Assembly (NCBI GenBank): GCA_006503535.1
Contig: QYRS01000010.1
Span: 1,550,001 to 1,614,000 of the forward strand
DNA: 64,000 bases
Direction of reading: 5' to 3'
Source of the DNA: Arthrinium phaeospermum
Taxonomy: Eukaryota; Ascomycota; Sordariomycetes; Amphisphaeriales; Apiosporaceae
Under the pieces are notes generated by a model. It was not told the origin of the DNA. It did not search any database and saw only the letters and a list, made by a program, of their open reading frames with translations. The translations under genes and the position numbers were made by a program. Below are positions 12,248 through 23,372 of the stretch, piece by piece (the stretch's first letter is position 1; each line of letters opens with the position of its first letter).

Positions 12248-13334
12248 TAATGTCTAATATTTCGAACTTATGATTGCATATATATAATTATTGGTTTTTT
12301 GTATTCAGCGGTACTCATGATTTTTAGCGAGCAAGCGGGCACCTTCAAGGGTGGAAACTTATGAGATCATGTAGATAGATTTAGGGTTACTGAATCAACA
12401 CTGGAGGAAACATTCTGAGGGGAAGCTTGTAAGATAGAGCACGCTACTATGGTCCCTTTGGTTCCATTACGATCGTTACATAAGACAATTTGATAAGAAC
12501 GTGTATGAGAACACACTCTCTCCCATTTGCGTTGAGCCTATGCCGTCCAATACTGAGCGGGGGGAGATAGGCAGCAGGGACACCAATTCAGCACAGCACT
12601 GACACCCAGCAATGTGGAAATCAAAATAAGGCTCATCTTATGAGTAGGAAGGCGGACATGCCTCTCTGTCACCCCCTCACCCTCCCCTTTCGTCCATACA
12701 GTCTCTTTACGGGCGAGTCTAATCAGTACCTGGCAATTGGCCCCTACTGCAGGTGCTCCAGAGTGGTATAGTCGGCTGGCTCATCCTAGTGTTGCCAAAA
12801 GGGGACTACCTTGTCTTGAAAACAATGGCTTGATTGATTCATTGAAGTGCTTTCGGCGGCTGAAACAAAAGGCTCTGGAACACTCTATGTCGCTTTGCTC
12901 AATGCCGAATTGGTGGACATCACAAATAATGAATTTCATATACTCCTCAGACACCAATCTGACCCGCTTTCACATTGAGCTCCTGCGTGCGTTGCCAGTC
13001 AGTGGGCATATCTATTGATGCTACATTTGCTTCTCTCTTGACGTTTTTGCCTTTCTTCTTGGGGTCCTGGCATCGACGCCGTCTCTACCTGTTCTCTGCT
13101 GGTACTTCAGCACCCAGAGCTTCTAACAAGTCAAAAAGGGGCGACGAAGAGGGGCAAAAAAAAAAAAAAAGAACGGCTGGTAAGTGAATTTAGCCAGGTA
13201 CTTGGTCCCATCAGCAAATTTATGCATGTGGTGTTTTCAAACCACCCACCACCTTTTTCCTTAAAGTCACACATCGTTGGCAGTTACTCTTGCATTCTTT
13301 CTAGGCAACCAGCAGTGAACCAGTAATCGCAACA
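12248..13334. other. Intergenic region
   Basis: No supported gene. It contains a run of about 15 A at 13156-13170. The 3' end of the MFS gene and the promoter of the RBR ligase must lie here. Confidence 0.5.
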
Positions 13335-14643
13335 ATGGAGAACATGGATGAAGAGGCACTGGAGTTCATCCGACTTCTTTACCTGGATGGTGAGTATCGC
13401 ATCTGGTCCTCCCCTAGTTTGTGTTTTTAGCGTTAACTTACAAATAAAGACTCCTGGGAATGTAGAGCTTGCCACCTGCCCCATACCGGAGACGGCTTGA
13501 AGGGCCTCGCTTGCGGACACAGGTACTGTATCGAATGCACCGAGCACTTGGTCACGAGCACTCTCAAGAGCGAGTCTCTTTACCCTGTCCGCTGCTGCGG
13601 GACTCCCATCCCCTCGGACCTACTCCCCGGCGTGATCTCCGAAGATCTTCAAGACGAGGTTAGTCATTCACCAACCCAACCTGCCTTACGTGAGAGAAGG
13701 CAGAGGCTGCAGGCAGAGCCTTGCCCTTAGAGAGAGACTACAAATCGATACTAACACGTGCGCCCCATCCTGTAGTACCAGCAGAAGAAGCTCGAGTACG
13801 ACACTCCCGCCGCTGCCCGCATCTACTGCTGCAAGAACAGCTGCTCCGCCTTCATCGACCGATCCCGCATCACGGAGAAGCGAGCCCAGTGCCCCGCCTG
13901 CGAGACCGAGACCTGCGTCGACTGCAAGCGAGAAGCCCACGATGGGTACTGCAGCGGAGACGAAGAGGGAGAGCGAGTCCTTGCCATGGCCCGGGAGGAA
14001 GGCTGGCAGCAGTGCTATTCCTGCCGAGCCGTCGTGGAGCGGCCCGACGGCTGCAACCACATCACGTACGAACTGACCATCGACCTTGCCCTCCCCGGAT
14101 TATTTCCATTGAGATGACCTTTACTGATCTGATCTGCTTTTGACTAGATGCAACTGCGGAGCTGAGTTCTGTTACCGTTGTGGCCGCTTGTGGAGAACCT
14201 GTGGATGCCGGATCCTCGAAGGGGGCCAGGGGATGGCACCAGACCAGGGCAATGTAGGCCCGCAAGCAGGAGCTGGCTGGGGGAATTTCGAGATGGAATA
14301 TCGGCTCCCAGTTTTTTTGCCGCCATTTCCATGGGAGATGATGGTTCAGCGGGCTCGGCTTCGACAACAAGCTCGAGTTCGTCGTATGCCGCCTCCACCT
14401 GTTTATGATGAGCCTATCTTCTTCCGCCGTCATCGTTCTCCCATCCGCCGAGATCTCCGAGCCCCCTCTCCTCCCCGAGCGCAGAGACAAGGCCAGAGGT
14501 GCCAACAACACGCGCGGTGGGTTCTGGTCTCTGGACCCGGCCTCTGCCCCAGATGCCGCTCGCTGGAATGGGGTTACCTGTTCCGCTGCGTCGAGTGCCA
14601 GGTTCAAATGTGCCGTACCTGCCGACGTCAGCGACGTCGCTAA
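13335..14643 (+). CDS. RBR-type (RING1-IBR-RING2) E3 ubiquitin ligase
   Basis: Predicted 349-aa ubiquitin ligase. Exons: 13335-13389, 13450-13658, 13776-14065 and 14148-14643; all junctions are GT-AG and keep frame. After an acidic N-terminus, RING1 (CRACHLPH, then LACGHRYCIECTEHL and RCCG) occupies exon 2. Exon 3 carries the IBR (CCKNSCSAFI..CPACETETCVDCKREAH) and the start of RING2 (CYSCRAVVERPDGCNHIT). Exon 4 opens with CNCGAEFCYRCG. The first Cys of exon 4, right after HIT, is at the position of the catalytic thioester Cys of RING2. The C-terminal region is Arg/Pro-rich and ends in a further Cys-rich module (CQQH..CPRC..CVEC..CRTC) that may bind zinc. RBR ligases take ubiquitin from an E2 onto this Cys before transferring it to substrate. 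The substrate is unknown. Confidence 0.88.
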
Positions 14644-15837
14644 GCTCGCTCTCCTCTGCCTGGGCTGGGCTGTTTCGCCTCTCGGCCGGAGAGTGAGCGT
14701 GACAAGCCCAATGTATCAGCTAGCTACTCAACTGTTGAGAATGAAGGACCGGACAGAATATGGGTAGACAGTTCCTCTGTGGCTCATGCGAAGATGGCTT
14801 GCCTTACTGTCACGAGGATCACGGTTCCATCGCAAGGGAGAATCAAGATACCCTGAAGTCAATATAGATGTTTCGTACTAGGCTAGGTATTTATACATTT
14901 TCCAGGTGGAATAGACTGTTTCCCGCCAATAATGAGGCTTGCCGTCCTGCGCAGAGGGTCCGTGCGCCGTGTTGTCGTGCATTAGCGCAGTGCTTCCGGA
15001 CCAATCAGGCTCTTGAACCTCTTCTACCATCTCATCTTCTTGGAAAGTGACCGACCAAACTAGAAGACTAACCCCAAGAGAGAGAGAGAGAGAGAGAGAG
15101 CGCGAGAGATTCCAACCATCATTGAATCTCGTCTTCAGTGATGGATAGTACAGGCAGCATGCTGATAGTACTCGAGATCATGCGCAGTGCACTTGCGCGG
15201 CAAGGTATCTCGTGTTCAATGAACAATAGTGTCAATTTATCTGCGCTCATAACCCTAATCTCTTAGCGATATATCATCTGTAGAAGTTACCAACTCGTAA
15301 TAAGCTTTTTGCCTTTGTTACCGCTGCTGTAAAGACAATAAAGAATATTAACCTATTAACTCTCGGTATAGGTATTTACTCTTTCTAGAGTAAATAAGAT
15401 GTTTTAAAAGGGAATAATAGGAGTTTTTCGGGTAAAAGATTACTCTTCCCTTTATTAAACACTAGGATAACATGGAATAATTATTAGGATAACGTGGAAT
15501 AATTACTAAGATAATGTGAAATAATCACTAGGATAATATAGAATAATTACTAGGATAACGTGGAATAATCACTGGATTAAAAATGTAATTATTAGCAAGC
15601 AGAGTGTTTACTTGTAAGCCGTATTAGTCAGTATGGTCGGTTGAATATCGGCAGTTGGCGCTTTGACATTTTCGCATACATCTAATACGGTCGTTTGTCT
15701 GGAATGCATTGAGGAACTTCCATAGTCAATACACCATCATACAACTGCAATCTAACGCTCTGAATGCTGACAGTAATTTATAAACACCGGAAGTCAGTCT
15801 CTACGCTGATGATAACCATAAATCGTCCCAATCCTCT
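14644..15837. other. Intergenic region with AT-rich section
   Basis: No gene seen. It holds an (AG)n microsatellite at about 15076-15100, an AT-rich section from about 15250 to 15600 and, inside it, the 22-bp tandem repeat listed separately. Confidence 0.6.
15461..15575. repeat. 22-bp tandem repeat, five copies
   Basis: Five direct, head-to-tail copies of a 22-bp unit with consensus ACTAGGATAACGTGGAATAATT, at 15461-15482, 15483-15504, 15505-15526, 15527-15548 and 15549-15570, then a 5-bp partial copy. Most differences between copies are transitions (GTGG/ATGG/ATAG/GTGA; ATT/ATC), a pattern expected if RIP or deamination acted after duplication. Confidence 0.9.
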
Positions 15838-16392
15838 TCATCGCATCCACCATTCCTCAGGCTCGCTCTCGTAGCCTCCACAGCCCTCATCGTCAATATC
15901 CATAGGATCCCCGTCCACGAGCCCTTCCGTTGCTTGACGGGCGAGACCGGGCTTCGCCACGACAGCTGCGTCGTTCCCGCCATCGCGCCTGTCGGTGCTG
16001 CCGACTTGTTCGTCCTGCCCATCGGCTTCGGCTTCCCGTCGTTTGTTTCTCAAGCTGTAGCTTCTGCTGGGCTTTCCCAGCCCCGCGCGCCTTGCACTGC
16101 GGAACATCCACAAAATCCATTTGTTGGGCGTCGGCGCGTCGATTGCTTCCTCGTCCGCGCGGAAGGCGGCGAACATGTAGATCTCGTCGATGCCCATGCC
16201 TCTATGGTCTTGCACGTCGTTTTTCAGGTGGTTCAGCATGGCGGAGTACCTAGTGAACACCTTGCCGCATGTTTTGTCTGGGAAGGGACATTGGAGCTTG
16301 ACGGGGTGGGAGTACTTTAAATGTTGTAGGAGGGCGCGCTCATTGGCAAATGTGCTCGGGCATTTGGGGCAGGAGAATTGTTTTGTCGCCAT
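15838..16392 (-). CDS. C2H2 zinc-finger protein
   Basis: Intronless, 184 aa from the ATG at 16392; the open frame continues upstream to 16485 but only to a TTG. Residues 5-30 form a classical finger, FSCPKCPSTFANERALLQHLKYSH. A second, irregular finger follows (CPFPDKTCGKVFTRYSAMLNHLKNDVQDH) with long Cys and His spacing. The middle is basic (RSARRAGLGKPSRSYSLRNKRR) and could serve as a nuclear-localisation signal. The C-terminus is acidic and ends in EPEEWWMR. It is a probable nucleic-acid-binding protein with unknown target. A 5' exon upstream cannot be excluded. Confidence 0.65.
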   Translation of the reverse strand: MATKQFSCPKCPSTFANERALLQHLKYSHPVKLQCPFPDKTCGKVFTRYSAMLNHLKNDVQDHRGMGIDEIYMFAAFRADEEAIDAPTPNKWILWMFRSARRAGLGKPSRSYSLRNKRREAEADGQDEQVGSTDRRDGGNDAAVVAKPGLARQATEGLVDGDPMDIDDEGCGGYESEPEEWWMR

Positions 16393-17746
16393 TACCGCAG
16401 GAATCTTGTCGAAGCCGCGGTAGTGGTCGTCGGGTGCGTAGGGGTAACAGCGACGTTGACAGTGCTGGAATGCCGGCGGCGTCAATGACTTGGAAAGGTT
16501 CGCACGTCAAGTTGGCTTCCAGACATTCAGTTTGCTTTCGATTTGAGAGAAGTAATGGATTGGCGAATGAGGCATGTTCATGATTTGTCAACCACAGGCG
16601 AATTTGACCACTGGGATGGAAGGAGCGGCAAGCGCAAGGCAATTAACAGAGCCGGAAGCCATTGGAAGACATGGAAGGAGCCCAGCCGGTTACTGCCCCT
16701 TCAACTAAACCAAATGTTTGAAAGTACTTCGAGGTTGCCAAATTTATGTTTAAAATTCAACATCCTCGATGTAAACCACGCTGCCGTACTGCGCCGACAT
16801 GGCCACTATCAATGGCGATACTGACGCCACCACTGACCCGAAAGAATTCGAGACAGTCATCCATAAATGCAGTCAATAGACGGGTGTGTCTCCAGGTCCA
16901 TCATAAATGGCGTCGACGGACATGGTGCGATAGCAACGTTCGCGACAGTGTTGGCTGGCGTTGACACCCAGGACACAAAGGTGGACACGGTCAATGCACG
17001 TGGTCACATGCTGACCATTACACAGCGGGAGGACAGGATGACGCAATTTTGGTCTGCGCTGTACTCCGTACTTATTCGAGAAACATTTAGCTAGGAGGAA
17101 GGCGCGATGGTGAGTTAGAGACAAGCAGGCGGCGACATAAGGATGATGTGCACTGGCAGGTGCAGCGCCGGCAGATTGGACAAGACCCCTGCTCGCAAGA
17201 TTACCGTCGTCATCTTTTTCCGAGACCACTCATGGTTTTCAATTTCCTGGTATCTCCGAACAGCTGATGGGCGGTAGTTAGCAATGAGGTCGCGACGATT
17301 GGGCGAAATAAGTAAGCTGGTGGTGCTGGGACAGCTGGCGGATGGGGTGCGCTACGCCGGGTAGTTTGGTAATTAGCGGCATTGTGCCTGGGTGCAACAT
17401 ACCATGAAACATATGAATTGCTGCCGAATCGCACGAGCTGGATCGATAGAGTGCGATACCCCTTATTTTTTTCGCTGCGTGTAGGGACCAATTGCGGGTC
17501 CCACGATATTAGTCACCCCTGTAGGACCACAAATACGAATACGAAAGCGATGCCAAGCCTTTCACCGTCGTGCCGCTGCCTTTCTGCAGCGGCGACTTAC
17601 ACCGGCCGACGGTGGTTGTCATCATACGATGCATCTTGAGATTTAAATAAAAGATATAGATATCGCGCCCTCAAGCCATTGGGAAAAGATATGATGCTAC
17701 CCAAGATCTGTCTGTCTGGCCGCCTTGCATCACCCCAGCCGCGACA
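16393..17746. other. Intergenic region / CYP51 promoter
   Basis: No supported gene; short open frames only. It contains the upstream region of CYP51. An ATCACCCCAGC sequence at 17729-17739 resembles a sterol regulatory element, but it lies only 7 bp before the ATG and differs in its last bases, so it is weak evidence. Confidence 0.4.
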
Positions 17747-19378
17747 ATGGACAAAGCCCACGCGCCGCTGATTATCCTCCATTTCCCGTCTGGGGACTGG
17801 TTGGAAACCCAGCTCCTCTCGATATCCAATACCGTCTGGTATACCTTTGGCTTTTTGCTCTCCGTCTTTGCCCTTCATATCCTGAGCCAGTTCCTCCCTC
17901 GGTCCAAGTCCCAGCCCCCCACCGTGTTCCATCTGGTCCCCTATATCGGCAATGCAGTGGCCTACGGCACCGACCCACGAGCCTTCTATGAGCGCTGCCG
18001 CGCCAAGTATGGCGACGTCTTCACGTTCGTCCTCTTCGGAAAGAAGATCACCATGTACCTCGGCATCGAAGGCAACGAGTTCATTCTCAACGGCAAGCTC
18101 AAAGATCTCAACGCCGAGGAGATCTACGGGCCCCTGACCACGCCGGTGTTCGGCTCCGGCGTCGTCTACGACTGCCCCAACGCCAAGCTGATGGAGCAGA
18201 AGAAGTTCATCAAGTTCGGGCTCACGCAGAGGGCGCTCGAGTCGTACGTCCCCCTGATCGAGAAAGAGGTCAAGGATTACCTCAAGACGCACCCCACCCT
18301 GCAAGGCGCCAACGGAATCTTCGATGTCTCCGCGGCCATGTCCGAAATCACCCTCTACACTGCCGGCCGTACCCTGCAAGGCGCAGAAGTACGGAAGAAG
18401 CTCACGGCCGAGTTGGCCGACTTGTACCACGATCTCGAGCAGGGCTTCCAGCCCATCAACTTCATCGCTCCTTGGTTGCCCCTCCCCCAGAACCGGCGAC
18501 GGGACAAGGCGCACGCGAAGATGTGCGCCATCTACATGGACGTCATCAATGAGCGACGGAAGAACAACAATGTGGAGAACGAAGACCACGACATGATTGG
18601 AAACCTGATGAACTGCACCTACAAGAACGGCCAGGCCATCCCCGACAAGGAGATCGCCAAGCTCATGATCACCCTGATGATGGCCGGCCAGCACTCCTCC
18701 TCGTCCAGCAGCTCCTGGATCATGCTCCGCCTCGCCTCGCGCCCCGACATCGTCGAGGAGCTGTACCAAGAGCAAATCCAGAAGCTCGGCAACGGCAGCC
18801 AGGACCTCCCCCCGCTGCAGTACGCGGACCTGGACAAGCTCACGCTGATGCAGAACGTGATCAAGGAGACGCTGCGGCTGCACGGCTCGATCCACATCAT
18901 CATGCGCAAAGTGACGCAGCCCCTACCCGTCCCCGGAACCGACTACGTGATCCGCCCCGACAAGGTGCTGGGCGCGTCGCCGCTCATGACGCACTGCGAC
19001 GCGGCCTACTTCCCCGACCCGCTCGCCTGGGACCCGCACCGCTGGGACGCCGGCAGCCAGCAGTGGGGCGTGCGGACCGAGGCCTCGTCGCAGGCCGACA
19101 CGGCCGACACGGTCGATTATGGTTATGGCCTCACCTCGCGCGGCACCCGCAGCCCCTACCTGCCCTTCGGCGCGGGCCGCCACCGCTGCATCGGCGAGAA
19201 GTTCGCCTTTGTCAACCTCGAGACGATTGTCGCGACGTTCGTCCGCGAGATGCGGTTCAAGACCGTCGAGGAGTGGGACGGTGTGCCCGAGACCGATTAC
19301 AGCTCCATGTTCTCTAAGCCCGAGGCGCCGTCGGTCGTCGAGTGGGAGAGACGTAGCAGCAAGAAGGCCAAGGCGTGA
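17747..19378 (+). CDS. CYP51A: Sterol 14-alpha-demethylase, CYP51A type
   Basis: Intronless 543-aa cytochrome P450 of the ER membrane. It removes the 14-alpha-methyl group of eburicol/lanosterol in ergosterol synthesis and is the azole target. An N-terminal membrane anchor (about 30-50) is followed by the diagnostic CYP51 substrate-recognition block (VVYDCPNAKLMEQKKFIKFG). The I-helix AGQHSSSSSSSW starts near residue 313, the ExxR motif (ETLR) near 374, and the haem ligand motif PFGAGRHRCIG at about 473-483. LGIEGNEFILNGKLKDLNAEEIY, LTQRALESYVPLIEKEV and ETDYSSMFS match the CYP51A paralogue of Aspergillus better than CYP51B, from remembered family sequences. No frame defect is present. The position corresponding to A. 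fumigatus M220 is Ile (residue 240). Confidence 0.95.
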   Translation: MDKAHAPLIILHFPSGDWLETQLLSISNTVWYTFGFLLSVFALHILSQFLPRSKSQPPTVFHLVPYIGNAVAYGTDPRAFYERCRAKYGDVFTFVLFGKKITMYLGIEGNEFILNGKLKDLNAEEIYGPLTTPVFGSGVVYDCPNAKLMEQKKFIKFGLTQRALESYVPLIEKEVKDYLKTHPTLQGANGIFDVSAAMSEITLYTAGRTLQGAEVRKKLTAELADLYHDLEQGFQPINFIAPWLPLPQNRRRDKAHAKMCAIYMDVINERRKNNNVENEDHDMIGNLMNCTYKNGQAIPDKEIAKLMITLMMAGQHSSSSSSSWIMLRLASRPDIVEELYQEQIQKLGNGSQDLPPLQYADLDKLTLMQNVIKETLRLHGSIHIIMRKVTQPLPVPGTDYVIRPDKVLGASPLMTHCDAAYFPDPLAWDPHRWDAGSQQWGVRTEASSQADTADTVDYGYGLTSRGTRSPYLPFGAGRHRCIGEKFAFVNLETIVATFVREMRFKTVEEWDGVPETDYSSMFSKPEAPSVVEWERRSSKKAKA

Positions 19379-20271
19379 GAGATGCGCGCGCGCGCCATAT
19401 GAAATGATATGACATAGATGAGCAGGGCTGCTGGGATGCCAGGAACCAACAGAGCACTAGAGACTTGGCGCGGCTACGTAGGTGGCTTGGCGAGGAGCAA
19501 ATCCTCCCCCAAAGTACCGCCACGGCTTGGGGGTCGTTTGCTTCGCTGAGCTTGAGATAGCTTGTGCTGGCTTGGTGATTGCTTGTTGGACTTCTTGGGT
19601 CTTGGTGGTGGATTGGTCTTATGAGACACCCTGCTCTCCTCTAATAGATAATTAGATATCCCAAATACAAGAAGCATTAATACCCGAATAACGCCTTGCG
19701 CTATCAGCTGGCAATGTTCATTTCAGCGAGAGTATCTTGGCCATTCGTAGGGCAACGTCGTCCAGTGACCAAACGCTGCAGGCTCGATGAAGTCATCGGT
19801 CACAGTTCATCAATCCTCCGTAAGCCCCTCGATACGCGACTTGATTCTGTGCAGTTCTGTTTGGGGTTCGAAACGTTTGTTGATGGTCCCTTGGCGCTTA
19901 CCACCCGTTTTCTTGGACTACGTCGTTCTGGCGTTCGCCAAGGTCAGCCCTGGGACAAAAACCCAGCCGCCAAGCGCGCCGAGAACGCCAGGCGACCGTA
20001 GCAGGCTAGGCGCGGCGGATTGCACGTTACCCCAGACTCCTTCACCTCTCTCGGGCCTCGCTTACCCCAGACTGCTAGAAGAATCGCCCGATGTGAGAGC
20101 CTTTTGATGTTCGGGTGCCAGCCTGCATGACGTCAACATACTTGGGTGAATCGAATGGGAAATAAATATGCAAAATTGCCCTTTGCCTTGAGTAAGAATA
20201 AGTGCTGCACTTCGTCTTTCGAGTAAGATATTGCGTCCTGTGTGTCGCACGTGCCTGAACCCGACACCAAC
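19379..20271. other. Intergenic region
   Basis: No supported gene. Short open frames without domain signatures. It presumably includes the CYP51 3' end and the promoter of the MFS gene at 20272. Confidence 0.5.
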
Positions 20272-22375
20272 ATGTCGGATCCCCGTCCCGAACCCACCTC
20301 CACGGCCATGTCTCATCCACAACACGCCCACCCCAACGGCTCGGCCTCAGCCCCCACCGAGACACCCGACAACAACCATGGCGACAACAACAATCATAAC
20401 GAAAAGAGCGACGGCCTCCCGGTGCAGACCAAGCCGCCGCCCTGGACCCAGCCAAGCAGACCCGGACGGCGGACGGCAAGCGGGTGCTCGGCGAGGACGA
20501 CGCCGAGGAGGCGCTCTCGTTCGGCCTGCCCGAGTGGCGCAAGTGGATGATCCTCGTCATCATCCTCCTCATCCAGACCAGCATGAACTCCAACGCCAGC
20601 ATGTACGGCTTCGCCGTCGACAACCTATCTAAAAAGTACGACGTCACGCCCGAGACGGCGCGGCTGGGGCAGATGGCGTTTTTGGTGGCGTATGCTTTTG
20701 GTTGCGGTGAGTTGCGTCGAAGCTTTCTTTGTCGTGTAGAGCAAGTTAGGGGTATTCTGGCATGAATGAATGAGTACGATGGAAGACAAGGGACGAAGAG
20801 CAAACGAGTTTGTTAAACTACAGGGGAAGCTGACCATTGTCGTGATTCCCTCCAGAGCTCTGGGCCCCTTGGTCCGAGGAAATCGGCCGCTGGCCCACAG
20901 CAGGCGTCTCTCTTCCTCGTCAACATCTGGCAGATCTCGTCCGCCCTGAGCCCCACGTTTGGCGGCGTCCTCGTCAGCAGGGTCCTGGGCGGTCTCTCGA
21001 CCTCGGGTGGTTCCGTCACCCTCGGCGTGATTGCCGACATGTACCGCCCCGAAGACACCGGCTTCCAGTACGCCGTCGCCTTCGTTATCCTGTCGAGTGT
21101 CGGCGGCTCCCCGGCCGGTGCCGTCATCGGGGGTTTCGTGGGACAGTACCGCTCCGTGGAATGGATTTTCTGGACCCTCCTCATCAGTAAGTCTGACCTG
21201 ATCTAATCAAAGTCTACTTATGCATGATGGATATGGCGTGCTGATTGATTCATAATCATAGTGGGCGGCATCGTCCAAGCCACGCACTTCTTCCTAGTCC
21301 CCGAGACGAACCCCTTCATCCTGCTGGACCGCGAGGCCAAGAAGCGGCGCAAGAGCGGCCAGGAGGAGGTCTACGGCCCCAACGAGGTCAAGGAGAAGCG
21401 CTTCTCGCTCCAGGAGACGGGCAAGATCTGGTGGCGGCCCTACTTCATGCTGCTGACCGAGCCCATCGTCATCTGGCTGTCGCTGCTCAGCGGCTTCTCC
21501 GACATGCTGGTCTTTGTCTTCCTCGAGGCGTTCACGCCCATCTTTGAGCAGTATGGGTTCGAGACTTATCAGATTGGTCTGGCATTCATGGGGTGAGCAC
21601 TTTTCAGATCCTAATACCACACACTAACCCACCCCTTTCTTGTTCATATTACCGTACTAACACACACACCTCCCCTTAGAACCATCGTCGCCTACATCAT
21701 CGCCTACCTAACCTACCTCCCCGTAATCTGGCACCACAACAAGACCCGCAAGATCGACCCCGACCGGCTGTCCCCGAGTCCCGGCTCTGGTGGCTGCTCT
21801 GGCTCGCCCCGCTGCTGCCCCTCGGCCTCTTCGGCTTCTCCTGGACCAGCTTCGGCCCCGACCGGTCGCACTGGATCGCGCCCATCATCTTCGCCGCCGT
21901 CATCGGCATCGCCAACTACGGCGTCTACAAGTCGTCCATCGACTACATGCTCGCCGCCTACGGGCCCTTTGGCGCCTCGGCCACGGGCGGCAACGACTTT
22001 GCGCGGGACTTTTTGGCGGGTATTGCGGCGCTTTATGCGCATCCTTGTGAGTTACCTTCTCTCTATCTAAGGCAATGGATCCCAATGAACTGACACATGA
22101 AACCCCGTATACAAGTTTATGAGAACGTCGGCCCAAAGGAATACCACCTCGTCTACCCTTCCACCATCCTGGCCTGCATGGGCGTTCTGTTCATCATCCC
22201 CATCTATGTCTTCTACTGGAAGGGCCCGCAGATCCGGCTCCGGAGCAAGTTCGCGCAGGAGCTGGAGAGGGCGCGCCAGGAGCGGCTCGCGCGGAAGAAG
22301 CGCAGGAGGTCCAGTGCCGCGGCCGGGGAGAAGTCGTCGTCGGTGCAGCCGGCGCGGCATGTGGAGGATGTCTGA
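20272..22375 (+). pseudogene. MFS drug/polyamine-type exporter with three frame breaks
   Basis: Exons 20272-20706, 20856-21186, 21262-21592, 21680-22046 and 22116-22375 encode an MFS transporter of about 574 aa, interrupted three times. Break 1 lies near CCC 20418-20420: the Met frame changes to the frame that gives DDAEEALSFGLPEWRKWMIL. Break 2 lies near 20894-20896: ELWAPWSEEIGRWP switches frame to QQASLFLVNIWQI. Break 3 lies at CCCC 21772-21775: KIDPDRLSP switches to ESRLWWLLWLAPLL. Between breaks the protein is typical of fungal DHA1 exporters (GGLSTSGGSVTLGVIADMY, VPETNPF, EQYGFETYQIGLAFMG), with a basic C-terminal tail. All splice sites are intact. It adjoins the SDR gene tail to tail and is the plausible exporter of the cluster to its right. 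Non-functional as sequenced. Confidence 0.85.
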
Positions 22376-22486
22376 GGACTTCCATATATGACTTTGTAAT
22401 ATTTATTTGAAATATTGCTCCATTGAATCTTCATCGTTCTTGCTTGGGGGAGCATATTACAGAGTTGATGCTTCTTCTACACGGTA

Positions 22487-23372
22487 TCAGAACTCCTTAT
22501 ACCCAACCCCCTTGACGAAAGTCTGCGACCAAGGCCCCTGGCTCGCTCCTTCCGCCAGCTCCGTGTACATCACCCCATGCGCATCCCCATCAATATCATT
22601 ATACACCGGCGACCCGTCCAACGTCCTCTCGTCGGCATAGTAAAACCTAGCAAACATCCACAGTTAGCGTCCAGTCATCGTTACAAATCACACGGATAGA
22701 TGGGAATTAGGATGATGGCGCACTTGAACCCCTTATCCCGGTACGCCTCCGCCGCGACCTGAATCATGTTGGCCGCCCCCGCCTTGCCGACGCCGAGGTC
22801 GAACAGCGACGTGATGGGCGCCACGTTGGTGCAGTTGCCCGTGTAGATGAAGGTGCGCGAGGCCGAGGCCGGGAGCGCGGCGAAGGCGCGGGCGGCGTGC
22901 TTGGCGGCCATGAAGGCGCTGGTGGCGTTGATGGCAAAGTGGCGGTTGAAGTTCTCCAGAGGGACGGAGAGGGGTCGGTCTTGTCGTTGAAGGTCGTGGC
23001 GCCGGCTATATAAACATGACAGCAGGTTAGTCTGTGTGAGGGCCTCGAGGCTTGTGGATACGTGGATATGAGTTCGGTTGGGGTGGTATAGCTTAGCTGA
23101 AAGCCCGGCGCGAACACGCTCGACTTACCGTTGTAGACCACGACTGCTGGTGGGCCAAACTTGGTCTCGACCTGGTCAAAGATGGCTGGGATGGAACTGG
23201 GGTCGGCGAAGTCCCCTTTGATATGGAGCTCGTTGGCGGTACTGTTTCCCTCATCGATGCTCCTGGCGACTAGTGCAATCCTGTATCCCTTATTGGCGAA
23301 AGCCTGGGCGACGGACTTGCCGACTCTGGCGCCTGAGCCGAGGATAAGGGCTACTGGAGATGTCGAACCCAT
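22487..23372 (-). CDS. Short-chain dehydrogenase/reductase-like protein, one-base frameshift
   Basis: SDR-fold protein, about 228 aa, exons 23372-23129, 23005-22724 and 22646-22487. The nucleotide-binding motif LGSGARVGKSVA lies at residues 11-22 and the NAG motif (NAGAT) is assembled across intron 1. In exon 2 the frame breaks at the four G at 22971-22974 on the plus strand, where the coding strand has CCCC but CCCCC is needed. After it the expected ENFNRHFAINATSAFMAAKHA appears. Exon lengths sum to 686 nt, one base short. The usual YxxxK active site reads LGVGK, so the catalytic Tyr position is Leu. This suggests a non-classical member even when intact. The donor of intron 2 is GTGCGC, weak but in frame. 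It probably belongs to the adjacent cluster. Confidence 0.75.

Noticed and set aside
17729..17739. Sterol regulatory element before CYP51
   Set aside because: Only a partial match, and it lies 7 bp before the ATG, an implausible promoter position.
17597..18895. 432-codon open frame antisense to CYP51
   Set aside because: It is a shadow of codon bias in a GC-rich gene; it lacks domains and overlaps the clearly coding CYP51 frame.
20421..20458. 38-bp intron repairing the first break in the MFS exporter
   Set aside because: Too short for this genome's introns and the donor GTGCAG is poor; a one-base loss is simpler.
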